A stretch of DNA of 64,000 nt from JAJRZL01 sp964557855 (GCA_964557855.1 CAZLBP010000016.1:17770-81769), one strand, 5' to 3'. Counted from the first letter of the stretch, positions 7,565 through 16,963 are shown. Notes: generated by a model not told the origin, from the sequence alone. Numbers and translations are program-made.

Positions 7565-10480
7565 ATGAAGTTGAGAATACCGCTTTCAGCCATAACAGTC
7601 GTGTTCATCCTGGCGGCTTTTCAATCGGTGTCGAATGCCGCTTCGCCTGTTTTGTCTCGCGGCCTGGAACAGATACTGGATGATCCCGCCTGTCAGAAGT
7701 CTGACAGCTTGATTTCGGTTGTCATTTTCCTGGAAGACGAAGAGGGCAAATCGAGCCTGACAAAGCATCTTTCCAGCCCGCAACTGACCCGGGATGCCAG
7801 AATCCGACGTGCAGTAACGCAACTGAGGTCGGCCGGTTCGGCTTACACTGACAAATTGAAGGATCTCCTGGAAAGTCATTCGGCATTACACATCCGTAAA
7901 TACTGGATCGTGCCGGCCCTGAGTGCGGATGTCCCGTTGTCCGCCATCAAGTCACTGGCCAATCTGGCAGGTGTCCGCCGGATAATCGAAGATGCTGCTT
8001 TGACGTTTGATCCACCAGTCAAGAATTCCAAGGCAGCCCCTTTGTCAACTTCGGTCTCGTCCCAAATCGAACAGTTGAACGTACCCTATCTCTGGCGTCA
8101 GGGGTTAAGCGGAGCAGGCCGGCTGGTCTGTTCTTTTGATACGGGTGTGGAGTATGATCATCCGGCGCTGGCCGGTAAGTGGCGCGGGCACAGCTCGTCA
8201 TTGAATTCGGCCTGGTTTTCGAAGATATCACCACAGATCAACCCCTCTGATCGGACCGGACACGGCACCCACACCATGGGAATTATGCTGGGCTCTTCCG
8301 GAGCAGATACGATCGGCGTGGCTCCGGGCGCGGAATGGATTACCGCCGCCGTTATCGACCAGGGCAGGCCGTTGAGCACGACTATTTCGGATATCCTCGA
8401 GGCCTTCCAGTGGGCGCTTAATCCTGACGGTGACATTAATACTTCCGATGACGTCCCGGACGTCATCCTGAACAGCTGGGGCATCCCCAAGGGTTTGTTC
8501 GAACCTTGTGATGAGACATTTGTCGATGTTATCACGAATGTCGAAGCGGCCGGCATAGTCACGATTTTCGCGGCCGGCAATGAAGGGCCCGATGCCTCCA
8601 GCCTGCGTAACCCCGCTGATATGGCCCTTACGCCGCTCACCTCGTTCGCGGTGGGGGCCGTTGACGGTAACAGCATCATCGCCGGTTTCTCCAGCCGCGG
8701 ACCTTCATCCTGTGACGGCACGACCATCAAACCTGAAGTGGTTGCCCCCGGTATATCGGTCCGGTCCTCCTACAAAGACGGCGAATATCGAGTATTAAGC
8801 GGTACTTCCATGGCGGCTCCCTTTATCGCCGGTGTGGTGGCGCTGATGCGGCAGTACAATCCCAACGCCACGGTGCAGCAAATAAAGAACGCTTTGATTT
8901 CATCGGCCGTTGACCTCGGTGCCGACGGACAGGATAATGCCTACGGTCACGGGTTGGTGGACGCCTCACGGCTCCTCGACTATTTGCCGTCGCCGGAATT
9001 ACCGCAGTTCTCGATTGCGGGAGTTCAGTCAGTCGATGGCGGCCAGGCCAACCCGAACGAGGACTTTAAGTTCCGGCTGGTAGTTGACAATACCAACGGT
9101 TACTCGGGCGCCGTCACCGGGAGAATTGCCTCCCGGGCAGAGGCGGATCTAACGATACTCTCCAATCAGGCTGTTTTCGTGTACGATTCGACGGGTACCG
9201 TCGCTGAAAGCGATCCCCCGTTTGCCGTCCATGTCGGTGACAACCACTACAATGGACAAGAGATCTCACTCAAGCTGATGTTGGAAGCCGCTAAAGTTAA
9301 CGTCGTGGATACGCTGGAATTCACTCTGACGGTAGGTTACAAACCTATCGGTACATTTGCCACGCTGACCACATCCCAGATAGATCTCACGGTATCGGAC
9401 TTCGGTCAGTACGGATTGGCGCCGGGTTCCATTTACAACGTACTTGGAGAAGGCTTCCGCGTCAACGGCAGTATGAATCTGTTGTATGAGGCGGGAATTC
9501 TACTGGGACGGAACTCCGACCAGCTTGCTACGAGTGTTCGAGACAGTCTGGGCAATTACGCAGTATCGGATTTCGAGCCCATCGCCACACTGTCGGAATC
9601 CTGGAACGGACCGAATGGGGGTATCCACCGCAGCGCTACTTTGCAGGATGTCGGTTCCGGAAATCCTCTGCCGGTAACCATCACTCAGGAAGTAATAACC
9701 TACCCTCTCATTGACGACAACGGTCTGGTCATTCTCAAGTACAAGCTCCGCAATTCAGGCTTTTCAGACTTAACCGGAGTACATTTCGGTGTTCTGGCTG
9801 ATTTTGATCTGTTAGGAGAATTCGATCATGTGGGCTACGATGCTGAGTTGAACCTGTTGTATCAATACAGCAGCAGCGGACCGGCGGTCGGCCTGATTGG
9901 CCTGAACAACATCAGTTTGCTTAATGCGTTCGAGAACGGCGCGGACAAATCCGGAATGACGAACTGGAAACTCATGCAAGTGCTGCGGTCAGAATCCCAC
10001 GACTTCCTGCCGGATAGTGATGCCGATTGGATCATTGCATCCGGTTCAGGGGCGCTCGATATTCCGGCCCGTGACAGTGTGGAGCTGGTTCTGGCGATAA
10101 TCGGAGGATACGATTTGTCGATCGTGTACGATAACAGCGCAGCCGCCCGAGAGCTGTACCGCATGAGCACCGATATCGACGATTCCAAGCCATTGACGCC
10201 GAACGAATTCAGCCTCTCCCAGAACTATCCCAACCCCTTCAACCCGACAACGACGGTGTCTTTCATGCTCCCGCATGCGGACAATGTGACATTGGACATT
10301 TACAATCTTCTGGGGCAGAAAGTAACGAGTCTGTACAGCGGCTACTTGTCCGGCGGATCGCATTCAATTGAATGGAATGCCACCACCGAATCGGGCACGT
10401 TGGTAGCCGGGGGCGTTTACTTCTACCGACTCAGTACGAGCACAGGCTCAGTTACCAGAAAAATGGTGTTTCTGAAGTAA
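7565..10480 (+). CDS. Secreted subtilisin-like (S8) serine protease with type A C-terminal sorting domain
   Basis: The product has 971 aa. A signal peptide covers residues 1-25 (cleavage near SNA-AS). An I9-like propeptide spans roughly residues 45-145. The S8 catalytic domain (about 165-475) has the full triad: Asp192 in 'CSFDTGVEYDHP', His233 in 'DRTGHGTHTMG' and Ser415 in 'GTSMAAPFIAG'. A long beta-rich region follows. The last 85 residues, starting at 'NYPNPFNPTTTVSF' (about residue 887), form a T9SS type A/FlgD-like sorting domain ending 'TRKMVFLK'. The ATG has GAGGAG 5-10 nt upstream. This is probably an exported, cell-surface or released protease for protein degradation. The next gene is another protease with the same tail. 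Confidence 0.92.
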   Translation: MKLRIPLSAITVVFILAAFQSVSNAASPVLSRGLEQILDDPACQKSDSLISVVIFLEDEEGKSSLTKHLSSPQLTRDARIRRAVTQLRSAGSAYTDKLKDLLESHSALHIRKYWIVPALSADVPLSAIKSLANLAGVRRIIEDAALTFDPPVKNSKAAPLSTSVSSQIEQLNVPYLWRQGLSGAGRLVCSFDTGVEYDHPALAGKWRGHSSSLNSAWFSKISPQINPSDRTGHGTHTMGIMLGSSGADTIGVAPGAEWITAAVIDQGRPLSTTISDILEAFQWALNPDGDINTSDDVPDVILNSWGIPKGLFEPCDETFVDVITNVEAAGIVTIFAAGNEGPDASSLRNPADMALTPLTSFAVGAVDGNSIIAGFSSRGPSSCDGTTIKPEVVAPGISVRSSYKDGEYRVLSGTSMAAPFIAGVVALMRQYNPNATVQQIKNALISSAVDLGADGQDNAYGHGLVDASRLLDYLPSPELPQFSIAGVQSVDGGQANPNEDFKFRLVVDNTNGYSGAVTGRIASRAEADLTILSNQAVFVYDSTGTVAESDPPFAVHVGDNHYNGQEISLKLMLEAAKVNVVDTLEFTLTVGYKPIGTFATLTTSQIDLTVSDFGQYGLAPGSIYNVLGEGFRVNGSMNLLYEAGILLGRNSDQLATSVRDSLGNYAVSDFEPIATLSESWNGPNGGIHRSATLQDVGSGNPLPVTITQEVITYPLIDDNGLVILKYKLRNSGFSDLTGVHFGVLADFDLLGEFDHVGYDAELNLLYQYSSSGPAVGLIGLNNISLLNAFENGADKSGMTNWKLMQVLRSESHDFLPDSDADWIIASGSGALDIPARDSVELVLAIIGGYDLSIVYDNSAAARELYRMSTDIDDSKPLTPNEFSLSQNYPNPFNPTTTVSFMLPHADNVTLDIYNLLGQKVTSLYSGYLSGGSHSIEWNATTESGTLVAGGVYFYRLSTSTGSVTRKMVFLK

Positions 10481-10568
10481 AATCGCTTCTATAATCTTGC
10501 TTTTTGAAACGTCACCGCCTGATTGAGGGTTACAATTATGGAACGACGAACAACCTGAGGAAAGCCAG

Positions 10569-13349
10569 ATGTTTGGAATGAATAAAGTACTATTGATATC
10601 AGCGGCGACGCTTCTTACGACCTGTGTTTCAACGCGAGCAGTAGCTCCAACACCGGAAGCAATCGAACGTTGGCAGGCAGAAGGGGTCTATGAGCGGAAA
10701 GTGGCGAATTGGAAGGCATTCAAGGAACGGGGCGGCTGTTCACCAGCGGATCATTCACCGTTCGACAAAAGCAGACGCGCAGAGCGGATGGCCTCCGACT
10801 TCCAGCAGGTCGATACCGCTCGAGCTATCGTTATTTTGGTCGATTTTTCTGACAACGTTTACCTCAGCGGATTCGCAGCCGGTGAGCCGGAGCAGTTCGA
10901 TTCCATTTTGTTTTCGGATCGGCAAACAGACTCGATCTTCAATCCGTCCGGCTCGATGACCGATTACTACATGGAAGTATCACACGGTCAGTTCTACATC
11001 CAGGGCGATATTTACGGCTGGTATCGGATGCCGAACACCTACGCCTACTACGAGAACGGTGATGACGGGCTTACCAAGGGTCCGGAACTGGCCCGACACG
11101 CAGTCGATGCCGCCGAGGCCGATGGTGTGGACTTCAGCCTGTATGATAGTAACAACGACGGTCACTGTGACGGACTGATTATCATTCATGCCGGCAGAGG
11201 GGCCGAGGAAGGTGGGTTTGGTATCTGGTCACATAAGGCCAACCTCTCGCCGGCGGTTCTGCTCGACGGAGTTCTGCTGAGCAACTATAACATGAACCCC
11301 GAAGAAACCGGGTCGACCAACTCGTTGTCGCATATCGGCGTAGTAGTCCACGAATACGGTCACTTCCTTGGTCTGCCCGACCTGTATGATATCGATTATC
11401 AACCGACTACTTCCGATGGTCTGGGACGCTGGTCCCTGATGGCCAGCGGCAATTACCTCGGCGGCTCAAAGAAACCGGCCCATCTCGACGCCTGGTGTAA
11501 GGCGCAAGTCGGCTTCATCAGCTTCACTAATGTGGACGCTAACATGGATTCCGCGATAATCCCGGCGGCTGAGTACAACCCGGTAGCCTATCGTCTCAGA
11601 AATTCTTTCACGCCACTGAACGAGTATTGGATTGTGGAGAATCGCCAGAAGACGGGCTTTGATATCGACCTGCCCGGCTCCGGATTGTGCATCTATCATG
11701 TTGATCTTGCGGCGCAGCCTCAGAATAACGACCCGTTCCGGTACTACGTTGCCCTGGAGCAGGCCGACGGCAAGAACGATCTCGCCTTTACGAACAACAA
11801 TGTGGGTGACGCCGGTGATCCGTTCCCCGGCTCGACAAACAACCGGAACTTCCATACGTTCAGCAATCCCAATTCCCTGACCAACGTGGGCGGTCTCATG
11901 ACCAGAATCGGCGTCTGGGACATATCGGACAATGACTCGGTGATGTATGCAGATTTAGATGTCGATTTTTCGCGACCGTGGATCAGTCTGAATTCGTATC
12001 ACTTCACGAGCGATCCCCCTGATGGCGACGGCGATACGTTATTGGAGCCGGGGGAAACCGTCAGCTTCTACTGCGAAGTCGAAAACGATATGTTGAGCGT
12101 CTACAATATCTACGCTACGCTGGAAACAGACAATCCGGATGTTTCCTTCGTCACGCAGACGACAGCGTTCAATGATCCAAACGTGAATCTGCTCCGCGGC
12201 GGGGTAGCCGCCAATATTCTCCCGATTAAGTTCACGATGGCCGACAGCGTTACGCCGATTATTGACTCATTCTTCCTTACCATTACCGTAGACTCTTTGC
12301 CGGGGTTTCCCGGCACCGCTGACTTCCAGAAGCAGTTCAGTCTGGAACGGGTGGTCGGCGCGCCGCAAATACTGTTGGTGGACGACGATGGGGCTGATTC
12401 GGTTGAAGAGTCTTACCAAGAGGCCTTTCTTCGCCTGCGCGTACCGGTTCGCGTGTGGCGAACGCAGATAAGCGGCGTGCCAAGCGAGTCCGACTTATTG
12501 AACTACAACAGCATCTTCTGGATTTCCGGCAAAGCGGCCTCACCCATCGGCACCGGGGATATGGCTGCCATGAAAACGGCTATGGATAACGGGCTCAGCG
12601 TTTTCTTGTCTACACTCAATGGTATTGAAGATATGCATGAATTGGACAGCTCCTTTATGGCGGAATACTTCCGTGCTTATTTGGCTGACAGCACTGCGGG
12701 AAGCGGCCTATTCAATTTCGAGTTCCATGGTGTCGAGGGTTCCGGTGTCGGCCACGACACCAAATACTTCATGAGCGCCGGCGGGTTCGGAGCCACGGAC
12801 ACGTACATATTGGGAGCTCAGAATGGTGGCAAAACGACTTTCGAGTCCAGGTCTCAGATGGTAGGCAAGCCGTACGCTGTCAGCTACACCGGCAGCCATA
12901 AGAGTGTTATACTTGCGTTCCCGGCAGGTTATATCAATAATGGTCAACCCGGATATGACAATATCGATACCCTCCTGGCCAGGACTCTGGACTACTTTGG
13001 CGGCATAGCCACTTCAGTGTACGATGGTAAACCGTTCGTACCGTTGCCGAGGACCTTCGAGCTGTATCAGAATTATCCGAACCCGTTTAATCCGATAACG
13101 ACCATATCATATACTTTGCGATCCGTAGAGACGACGCGCGGTATACCACCGGCAACGAATCTGTCCATCTACAATATCCTGGGACAGAAGGTGACCACGC
13201 TCGTTGACCAAATCCAGGCTCCCGGAACGTATTCGGTGGATTGGGACGGTAGGAGCAAAACGGGAGAAACTATGGCTTCCGGCGTATATTTCTACCGCCT
13301 GGAGCGCGGAGACGAAGCTGTCACGCGCAAGATGGTATTAGTTAAGTGA
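10569..13349 (+). CDS. Secreted M6-family (immune inhibitor A-like) metalloprotease with type A C-terminal sorting domain
   Basis: The product has 926 aa. Residues 1-25 are a signal peptide. The catalytic domain has the zinc motif HEYGH (His261, Glu262, His265) in 'VVVHEYGHFLGLPDLYD', plus the preceding 'DGLIIIHAGRGAEEGG' block typical of M6 peptidases. A later segment ('ILLVDDDGADSVEESY ...', about residues 597-720) looks like a GATase-like Rossmann domain often found in these proteases. The end (from 'NYPNPFNPITTISY', about residue 835, to 'TRKMVLVK') is a type A sorting domain closely matching that of the preceding S8 protease. The ATG at 10569 has GAGGAAA six nt upstream. It lies 88 bp after the S8 gene and ends at a clear terminator. 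Proteolysis outside the cell is inferred. Confidence 0.9.
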   Translation: MFGMNKVLLISAATLLTTCVSTRAVAPTPEAIERWQAEGVYERKVANWKAFKERGGCSPADHSPFDKSRRAERMASDFQQVDTARAIVILVDFSDNVYLSGFAAGEPEQFDSILFSDRQTDSIFNPSGSMTDYYMEVSHGQFYIQGDIYGWYRMPNTYAYYENGDDGLTKGPELARHAVDAAEADGVDFSLYDSNNDGHCDGLIIIHAGRGAEEGGFGIWSHKANLSPAVLLDGVLLSNYNMNPEETGSTNSLSHIGVVVHEYGHFLGLPDLYDIDYQPTTSDGLGRWSLMASGNYLGGSKKPAHLDAWCKAQVGFISFTNVDANMDSAIIPAAEYNPVAYRLRNSFTPLNEYWIVENRQKTGFDIDLPGSGLCIYHVDLAAQPQNNDPFRYYVALEQADGKNDLAFTNNNVGDAGDPFPGSTNNRNFHTFSNPNSLTNVGGLMTRIGVWDISDNDSVMYADLDVDFSRPWISLNSYHFTSDPPDGDGDTLLEPGETVSFYCEVENDMLSVYNIYATLETDNPDVSFVTQTTAFNDPNVNLLRGGVAANILPIKFTMADSVTPIIDSFFLTITVDSLPGFPGTADFQKQFSLERVVGAPQILLVDDDGADSVEESYQEAFLRLRVPVRVWRTQISGVPSESDLLNYNSIFWISGKAASPIGTGDMAAMKTAMDNGLSVFLSTLNGIEDMHELDSSFMAEYFRAYLADSTAGSGLFNFEFHGVEGSGVGHDTKYFMSAGGFGATDTYILGAQNGGKTTFESRSQMVGKPYAVSYTGSHKSVILAFPAGYINNGQPGYDNIDTLLARTLDYFGGIATSVYDGKPFVPLPRTFELYQNYPNPFNPITTISYTLRSVETTRGIPPATNLSIYNILGQKVTTLVDQIQAPGTYSVDWDGRSKTGETMASGVYFYRLERGDEAVTRKMVLVK

Positions 13350-13379
13350 TTACGCATCAATAGATTAAGTTAAGGCATA

Positions 13380-13405
13380 GCCGTCACTTCCGTGGCGGCT
13401 TTTTT
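13380..13405 (+). terminator. Rho-independent terminator
   Basis: The stem is GCCGTCAC/GTGGCGGC (8 bp, one G-T) with loop TTCC and six T residues (13400-13405). It sits 30 bp after the M6 protease stop and just before the fur promoter. Confidence 0.88.
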
Positions 13406-13454
13406 CTTGGATTGCAGAAAAATGTGATTTTTTTCACTTTTGTATGGAAATCAC

Positions 13455-13483
13455 TTGACATTTTTCAGGTATAAGACGATAAT
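13455..13483 (+). promoter_or_regulatory. Sigma70-type promoter of the fur-feoAB operon
   Basis: The boxes are -35 TTGACA (13455-13460, consensus), a 17-nt spacer and -10 GATAAT (13478-13483). The predicted start is near 13490, inside the Fur-box-like palindrome, about 40 nt before the fur start codon. Confidence 0.78.
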
Positions 13484-13489
13484 TGAAAT

Positions 13490-13504
13490 TGAAAATCGTT
13501 TTCA
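13490..13504 (+). promoter_or_regulatory. Fur-box-like operator
   Basis: TGAAAATCGTTTTCA is a near-perfect inverted repeat centred on 13497. Compared with the 7-1-7 Fur consensus TGATAATNATTATCA it matches 11 of 14 informative positions. It lies directly downstream of the -10 box, where bound Fur would block transcription, so it suggests iron-dependent autoregulation of fur and control of feoAB. Confidence 0.72.
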
Positions 13505-13530
13505 TTTGCACTGTGGAGAGTGATTGAAGA

Positions 13531-13989
13531 ATGCGCGAGTTTCTAAAGACAAAAGGATTCAAGATGACGCCCCAACGGGAGTTGATCTTTCGTGCGTTCT
13601 TTGAGCTTGGTGACCATGTTTCTGTGGACGAATTGTATGAGAAGGTGCGCGCCCAGGATCGGTCCGTCGGTTACAGTACGGTTTGGCGCAACTTGAAGCT
13701 GATCTGCAAAGTAGGTCTGGCCGAGGAAGTGAATCTGGGCGACGGTGTGACCCGCTATGATCGAGTGACACAGGTCCCGCACGGTCACTTGTTCTGCGTG
13801 TCATGCAAGCAGTTAACTGAGTTCAGCGTAGAGCAAATTGTTGGAATACTGGCGCAGCAAGCCGGAAACCTGGACTTCTCGCCGGAGACATTCAAAATAG
13901 AAGTACATGGTTATTGCCAGGATTGTCTGCAGCAAATGAAGACGGCCGAACCACCGGGCGATCGATATTCGAAGTCGTGGAAGAAATAA
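13531..13989 (+). CDS. fur: Fur-family metal-responsive transcriptional regulator
   Basis: The product has 152 aa. The N-terminal winged helix ('MTPQRELIFRAFFELGDHVSVDELY', read as two helices, then 'VGYSTVWRNLKLICKVGLAEE') is the Fur DNA-binding domain. The C-terminal dimer domain has metal ligands in 'VPHGHLFCVSC' (His84, His86, Cys89, Cys92) and a second pair, Cys129 and Cys132, in 'YCQDC', fitting the structural zinc site. It is first in an operon with feoA and feoB and sits behind a Fur-box-like palindrome, so Fe(II) sensing is much more likely than zinc (Zur) or peroxide (PerR) sensing. The ATG at 13531 follows GGAGAG. Confidence 0.88.
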   Translation: MREFLKTKGFKMTPQRELIFRAFFELGDHVSVDELYEKVRAQDRSVGYSTVWRNLKLICKVGLAEEVNLGDGVTRYDRVTQVPHGHLFCVSCKQLTEFSVEQIVGILAQQAGNLDFSPETFKIEVHGYCQDCLQQMKTAEPPGDRYSKSWKK

Positions 13990-14014
13990 CAAGTTGGAAT
14001 CGAGGTTGTTGGAA

Positions 14015-14245
14015 ATGACGTTCTTGAACTTGATGACCCCCGGCCAGAGTGGGAGAGTAGTGGGATTCACCGATGACAGTCGCATTGTCCGTCGCTTGTA
14101 TGAGCTGGGTATTCAACCCGGTCGTTCAATCGTTCATTTGCGTTCCGCGCCGCTGAGGGACCCGATCGAGGTCCAGGTGGGACCGAATTGTCTGGCCTTG
14201 CGGAGAGCCGAGGCTTCAATGGTCACGGTTGAAGTGGATACGTAG
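14015..14245 (+). CDS. feoA: Ferrous iron transport protein A (SH3-like)
   Basis: The product is 76 aa from the ATG at 14015, chosen over an in-frame TTG at 13994 because GAGG at 14002-14005 gives good spacing and the length matches FeoA. The sequence 'LMTPGQSGRVVGFTDDSRIVRRLYELGIQPG' and 'RDPIEVQVGPNCLALRRAEASMVTVE' shows the typical FeoA SH3-like pattern (L-x-P-G-x-x-G, then L-x-x-L-G-I-x-P-G). FeoA is a small cytosolic partner of FeoB. It sits between fur and feoB in one operon. Confidence 0.9.
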   Translation: MTFLNLMTPGQSGRVVGFTDDSRIVRRLYELGIQPGRSIVHLRSAPLRDPIEVQVGPNCLALRRAEASMVTVEVDT

Positions 14246-14266
14246 GGAATTGGGGTATGTCTGACG

Positions 14267-16684
14267 ATGCTGCGTCGCCCACCGACTCGTTCAACTACGG
14301 ATTCCTGCACTATCGCGATATGTGGTAATCCCAACTGCGGGAAAACCACGATTTTCAATGCGATTACGGGGCTCAATCAGCATGTAGCCAATTACCCGGG
14401 CGTGACGGTCGAAAAAGTGAGCGGGCGTTTCACCGTGGCCGATAACACTGAACCGTACACATTGGTCGATATTCCGGGAACGTACTCATTGTCGGCATTT
14501 TCTCCTGACGAAGATATTGCTGTCTCGGCACTGAGCGGCAGCCTGCCCGGCACGGTACTGCCCGACGCCATCATTTGCGTACTGGACGCTACTCATCTGG
14601 AGCGAAGCCTCGCGTTTCTGCTGCAGGTGATGGAGATCGGCCGGCCGGTTGTGGCGGCGGTCAATATGGTCGATTTGGCCGAGAGGCATGGGCTGCAGAT
14701 AGACTATCAGAAGATGTCGGAGGCGCTGGGAGGAATTCCCGTAGTCCCGGTGGTCGGCAACCGACAAAGAGGAATTTCGGAACTCAAACAAGCCGTACAA
14801 GAGGCGATTAGCACAAAGGTCAGCGGCAGCCGGCGAATATACGGTGACGATGTCGAATCGCTGATTGATTCCTTGCATGTGACCTGCCAGGACGGTCATC
14901 GTACACGAGCTGGGTACCTTCGGATCATCTTCGACGTCGAAGGTGAGGCTGAAAGGCGGTTTAGAGAGGAAGAATCCGACCGCAGTGTCGCGGTGTTGCG
15001 TGAGGGCCGCCGGAGGATTCGAGCGAAGCACGGATCTTTGTCGATGGCGGAAACGAGCGCCCTGTCTCGCCGGGCGTCGGAGATCTTTGAACAGACCGTC
15101 TTCCAGAAAGAGCAACCATACCGGAGCACCTCGGAGCGAATAGACCGGTACCTCTTACACCCGGTGCTGGGCCCCATCGTTTTGGGGTTGACCATGATCA
15201 TCGTGTTCCAGTCGATATTCAGTTGGGCGGAGCCAATCATGGACTTGATTGACGGCTTCTTCGGTTCTTTGGCGACCACGGTCGCCGGCTCCATGTCACC
15301 CGGTCCGCTGCGATCTCTGCTGACGAACGGCATCATCGGTGGTGTGGGGTCGGTGCTCATTTTCATTCCCCAGATAGTTATTTTGTTCGTCTTCATCTCT
15401 ATGCTGGAAGATTCCGGTTACATGTCGCGAGCGGCCTTTTTGGTGGATCGCTTGTTTCGCTGGTGCGGCTTGTCCGGCAAGTCGTTTATTCCCATGTTGT
15501 CCTCGTTTGCTTGCGCCATTCCCGGCATTCTGGCGACGCGCACTATTGAGGATCGCAAGCTCCGCATAATCACGATGATGGTCGCGCCGCTCATGACCTG
15601 TTCGGCGCGCCTGCCCGTGTACGCGATCATGATCGCCGCCTTCATTCCCTACCGAACCTATCTGGGTATCTTCAATCTCCAGGGCATAGTGTTGACCGTT
15701 CTTTATCTCGTCGGTATTGTGGTCGCTATAGTCGTATCATTCGTATTGAAGCAGCTCGTGTTCAAGACGGAACGCGGAAGCTTCATGTTGGAACTGCCGT
15801 CATACAAAATGCCGACCTTCAAGTCCGTAGGCATACGTGTTTTCAATCGCGCCCGGGCTTTTGTTTATCGGGCCGGCACGGTGATTCTGGCTATCACTGT
15901 GATTATCTGGGCTTTGGGCTATTTCCCGCATGAAAAGGCGATATCGTCGCAGTTCGAACAGGAAGCGGCCCAGTTGGAGGCGGAGTATGCAGCGGTCTCA
16001 GCCCGACTGGGAACTCAGCTTGAGGCAGTTCGCGAAACCGTTCCGCCCGAGCAAGGAACTCTGCTCCATGAGATTGAGACCCGGTTGGAGACAGCCTCCA
16101 CCCCGGATGAAATGGCTCTTGTCAGCAATGAATTGATGAATCGAACCCCGGAGTTGTCGGCAGTGATCGGCCTGGCGTATGAGATTCATGCGCGAAAGTT
16201 GGACCTGGCGGCGGCGAAAGACAGTCTGGCAAACGCCGAAGCCGGCGCTCATATCCGGAATTCCTACTTCAGCCGCATCGGCCGGACAATTGCGCCGCTC
16301 TTCGCGCCCCTGGGGTGGGACTGGAAAGTATCGATGGCTGCCCTGGCGGCCTTTCCCGCCCGAGAGGTGATCATAGCCACGCTGGGAACCATATATAACT
16401 TGGGCAGTGAAGTCGATGAAGAGTCGACGTCCTTGATCGATAAGATGCGACAAGCCCGCTGGGAGGAAGGGGCTCGAAAAGGTGAGTTGGTCTTCTCGCC
16501 GGCCGTGGCGTTGTCGATCATGATATTCTTCGCTCTGTGTTGCCAGTGCGGAGCGACGTTGGTGACAATCAAGAAGGAAACAAGCACCTGGAAATACGCC
16601 GTGTTCACGTTCGCCTATATGACGAGCCTGGCCTATCTCTGTTCGATGGGGGCGTATCAACTGTTTTCGCAAGTGTGGTATTGA
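14267..16684 (+). CDS. feoB: Ferrous iron transporter FeoB
   Basis: The product is an 805 aa Fe(II) permease of the inner membrane. The N-terminal G domain has G1 'GNPNCGKTT' (residues 21-29), the 'VDIPGTYSLSAFSPDE' G3/switch region and a G4-like 'NMVD'. The membrane part has the Gate motifs 'SGYMSRAAFLVDR' and 'FACAIPGILATR', then 'LGWDWKVSMAALAAFPAREV' and a C-terminal 'CCQCGATLVTIKKET'. Between the two membrane halves, about residues 556-665 form an Ala/Glu/Leu/Gln-rich, coiled-coil-like insert that makes the protein longer than typical 700-770 aa FeoB. The start at 14267 is weakly supported (GGGG at 14252-14255); a short overlapping ATG frame at 14257 stops after 23 codons. The stop overlaps the next start by one base. 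Confidence 0.93.
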   Translation: MLRRPPTRSTTDSCTIAICGNPNCGKTTIFNAITGLNQHVANYPGVTVEKVSGRFTVADNTEPYTLVDIPGTYSLSAFSPDEDIAVSALSGSLPGTVLPDAIICVLDATHLERSLAFLLQVMEIGRPVVAAVNMVDLAERHGLQIDYQKMSEALGGIPVVPVVGNRQRGISELKQAVQEAISTKVSGSRRIYGDDVESLIDSLHVTCQDGHRTRAGYLRIIFDVEGEAERRFREEESDRSVAVLREGRRRIRAKHGSLSMAETSALSRRASEIFEQTVFQKEQPYRSTSERIDRYLLHPVLGPIVLGLTMIIVFQSIFSWAEPIMDLIDGFFGSLATTVAGSMSPGPLRSLLTNGIIGGVGSVLIFIPQIVILFVFISMLEDSGYMSRAAFLVDRLFRWCGLSGKSFIPMLSSFACAIPGILATRTIEDRKLRIITMMVAPLMTCSARLPVYAIMIAAFIPYRTYLGIFNLQGIVLTVLYLVGIVVAIVVSFVLKQLVFKTERGSFMLELPSYKMPTFKSVGIRVFNRARAFVYRAGTVILAITVIIWALGYFPHEKAISSQFEQEAAQLEAEYAAVSARLGTQLEAVRETVPPEQGTLLHEIETRLETASTPDEMALVSNELMNRTPELSAVIGLAYEIHARKLDLAAAKDSLANAEAGAHIRNSYFSRIGRTIAPLFAPLGWDWKVSMAALAAFPAREVIIATLGTIYNLGSEVDEESTSLIDKMRQARWEEGARKGELVFSPAVALSIMIFFALCCQCGATLVTIKKETSTWKYAVFTFAYMTSLAYLCSMGAYQLFSQVWY

Positions 16685-16872
16685 TGGAAATGCTCTGGCA
16701 GTATGTGGTAATCGGGCTTCTGCTGGGTGCGGCGGTGGTCTACCTGGTGGTTCACTTCGTGCGGCGGAGACGGAAAGACAGTTGTCGTAACTGTGCCGCT
16801 TACAAAGCCATCATGGACAGACAGCCAAAACCGGGTCCCCAGGCATCCGGGAGGCAGACCTCAAATCATTGA
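16684..16872 (+). CDS. FeoB-associated Cys-rich membrane protein
   Basis: The product has 62 aa with one membrane segment (residues 4-23), then a basic stretch 'HFVRRRRKD' and a CRNC motif. This matches the small FeoB-associated Cys-rich proteins encoded directly after feoB. The ATG at 16684 overlaps the feoB TGA by one base, implying translational coupling; the frame is open further upstream but only inside feoB. A role as an accessory of FeoB, perhaps binding iron through the two Cys, is inferred from family and position. Confidence 0.75.
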   Translation: MEMLWQYVVIGLLLGAAVVYLVVHFVRRRRKDSCRNCAAYKAIMDRQPKPGPQASGRQTSNH

Positions 16873-16963
16873 TTTCGATCGGTTCCGGCTTTATATACTT
16901 CCCGACAAGACGAAGTCTGCCCGGCAGGCGCAATGTAAGAGCACTTTAAGTACGGAGTAGGAG

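Noticed and set aside
14257..14328. ATG frame overlapping the feoB start (MSDDAASPTDSF...), 23 codons
   Set aside because: It stops before the P-loop and the feoB frame is continuous from 14267. A frameshift at the N-terminus is possible but cannot be shown from this sequence.
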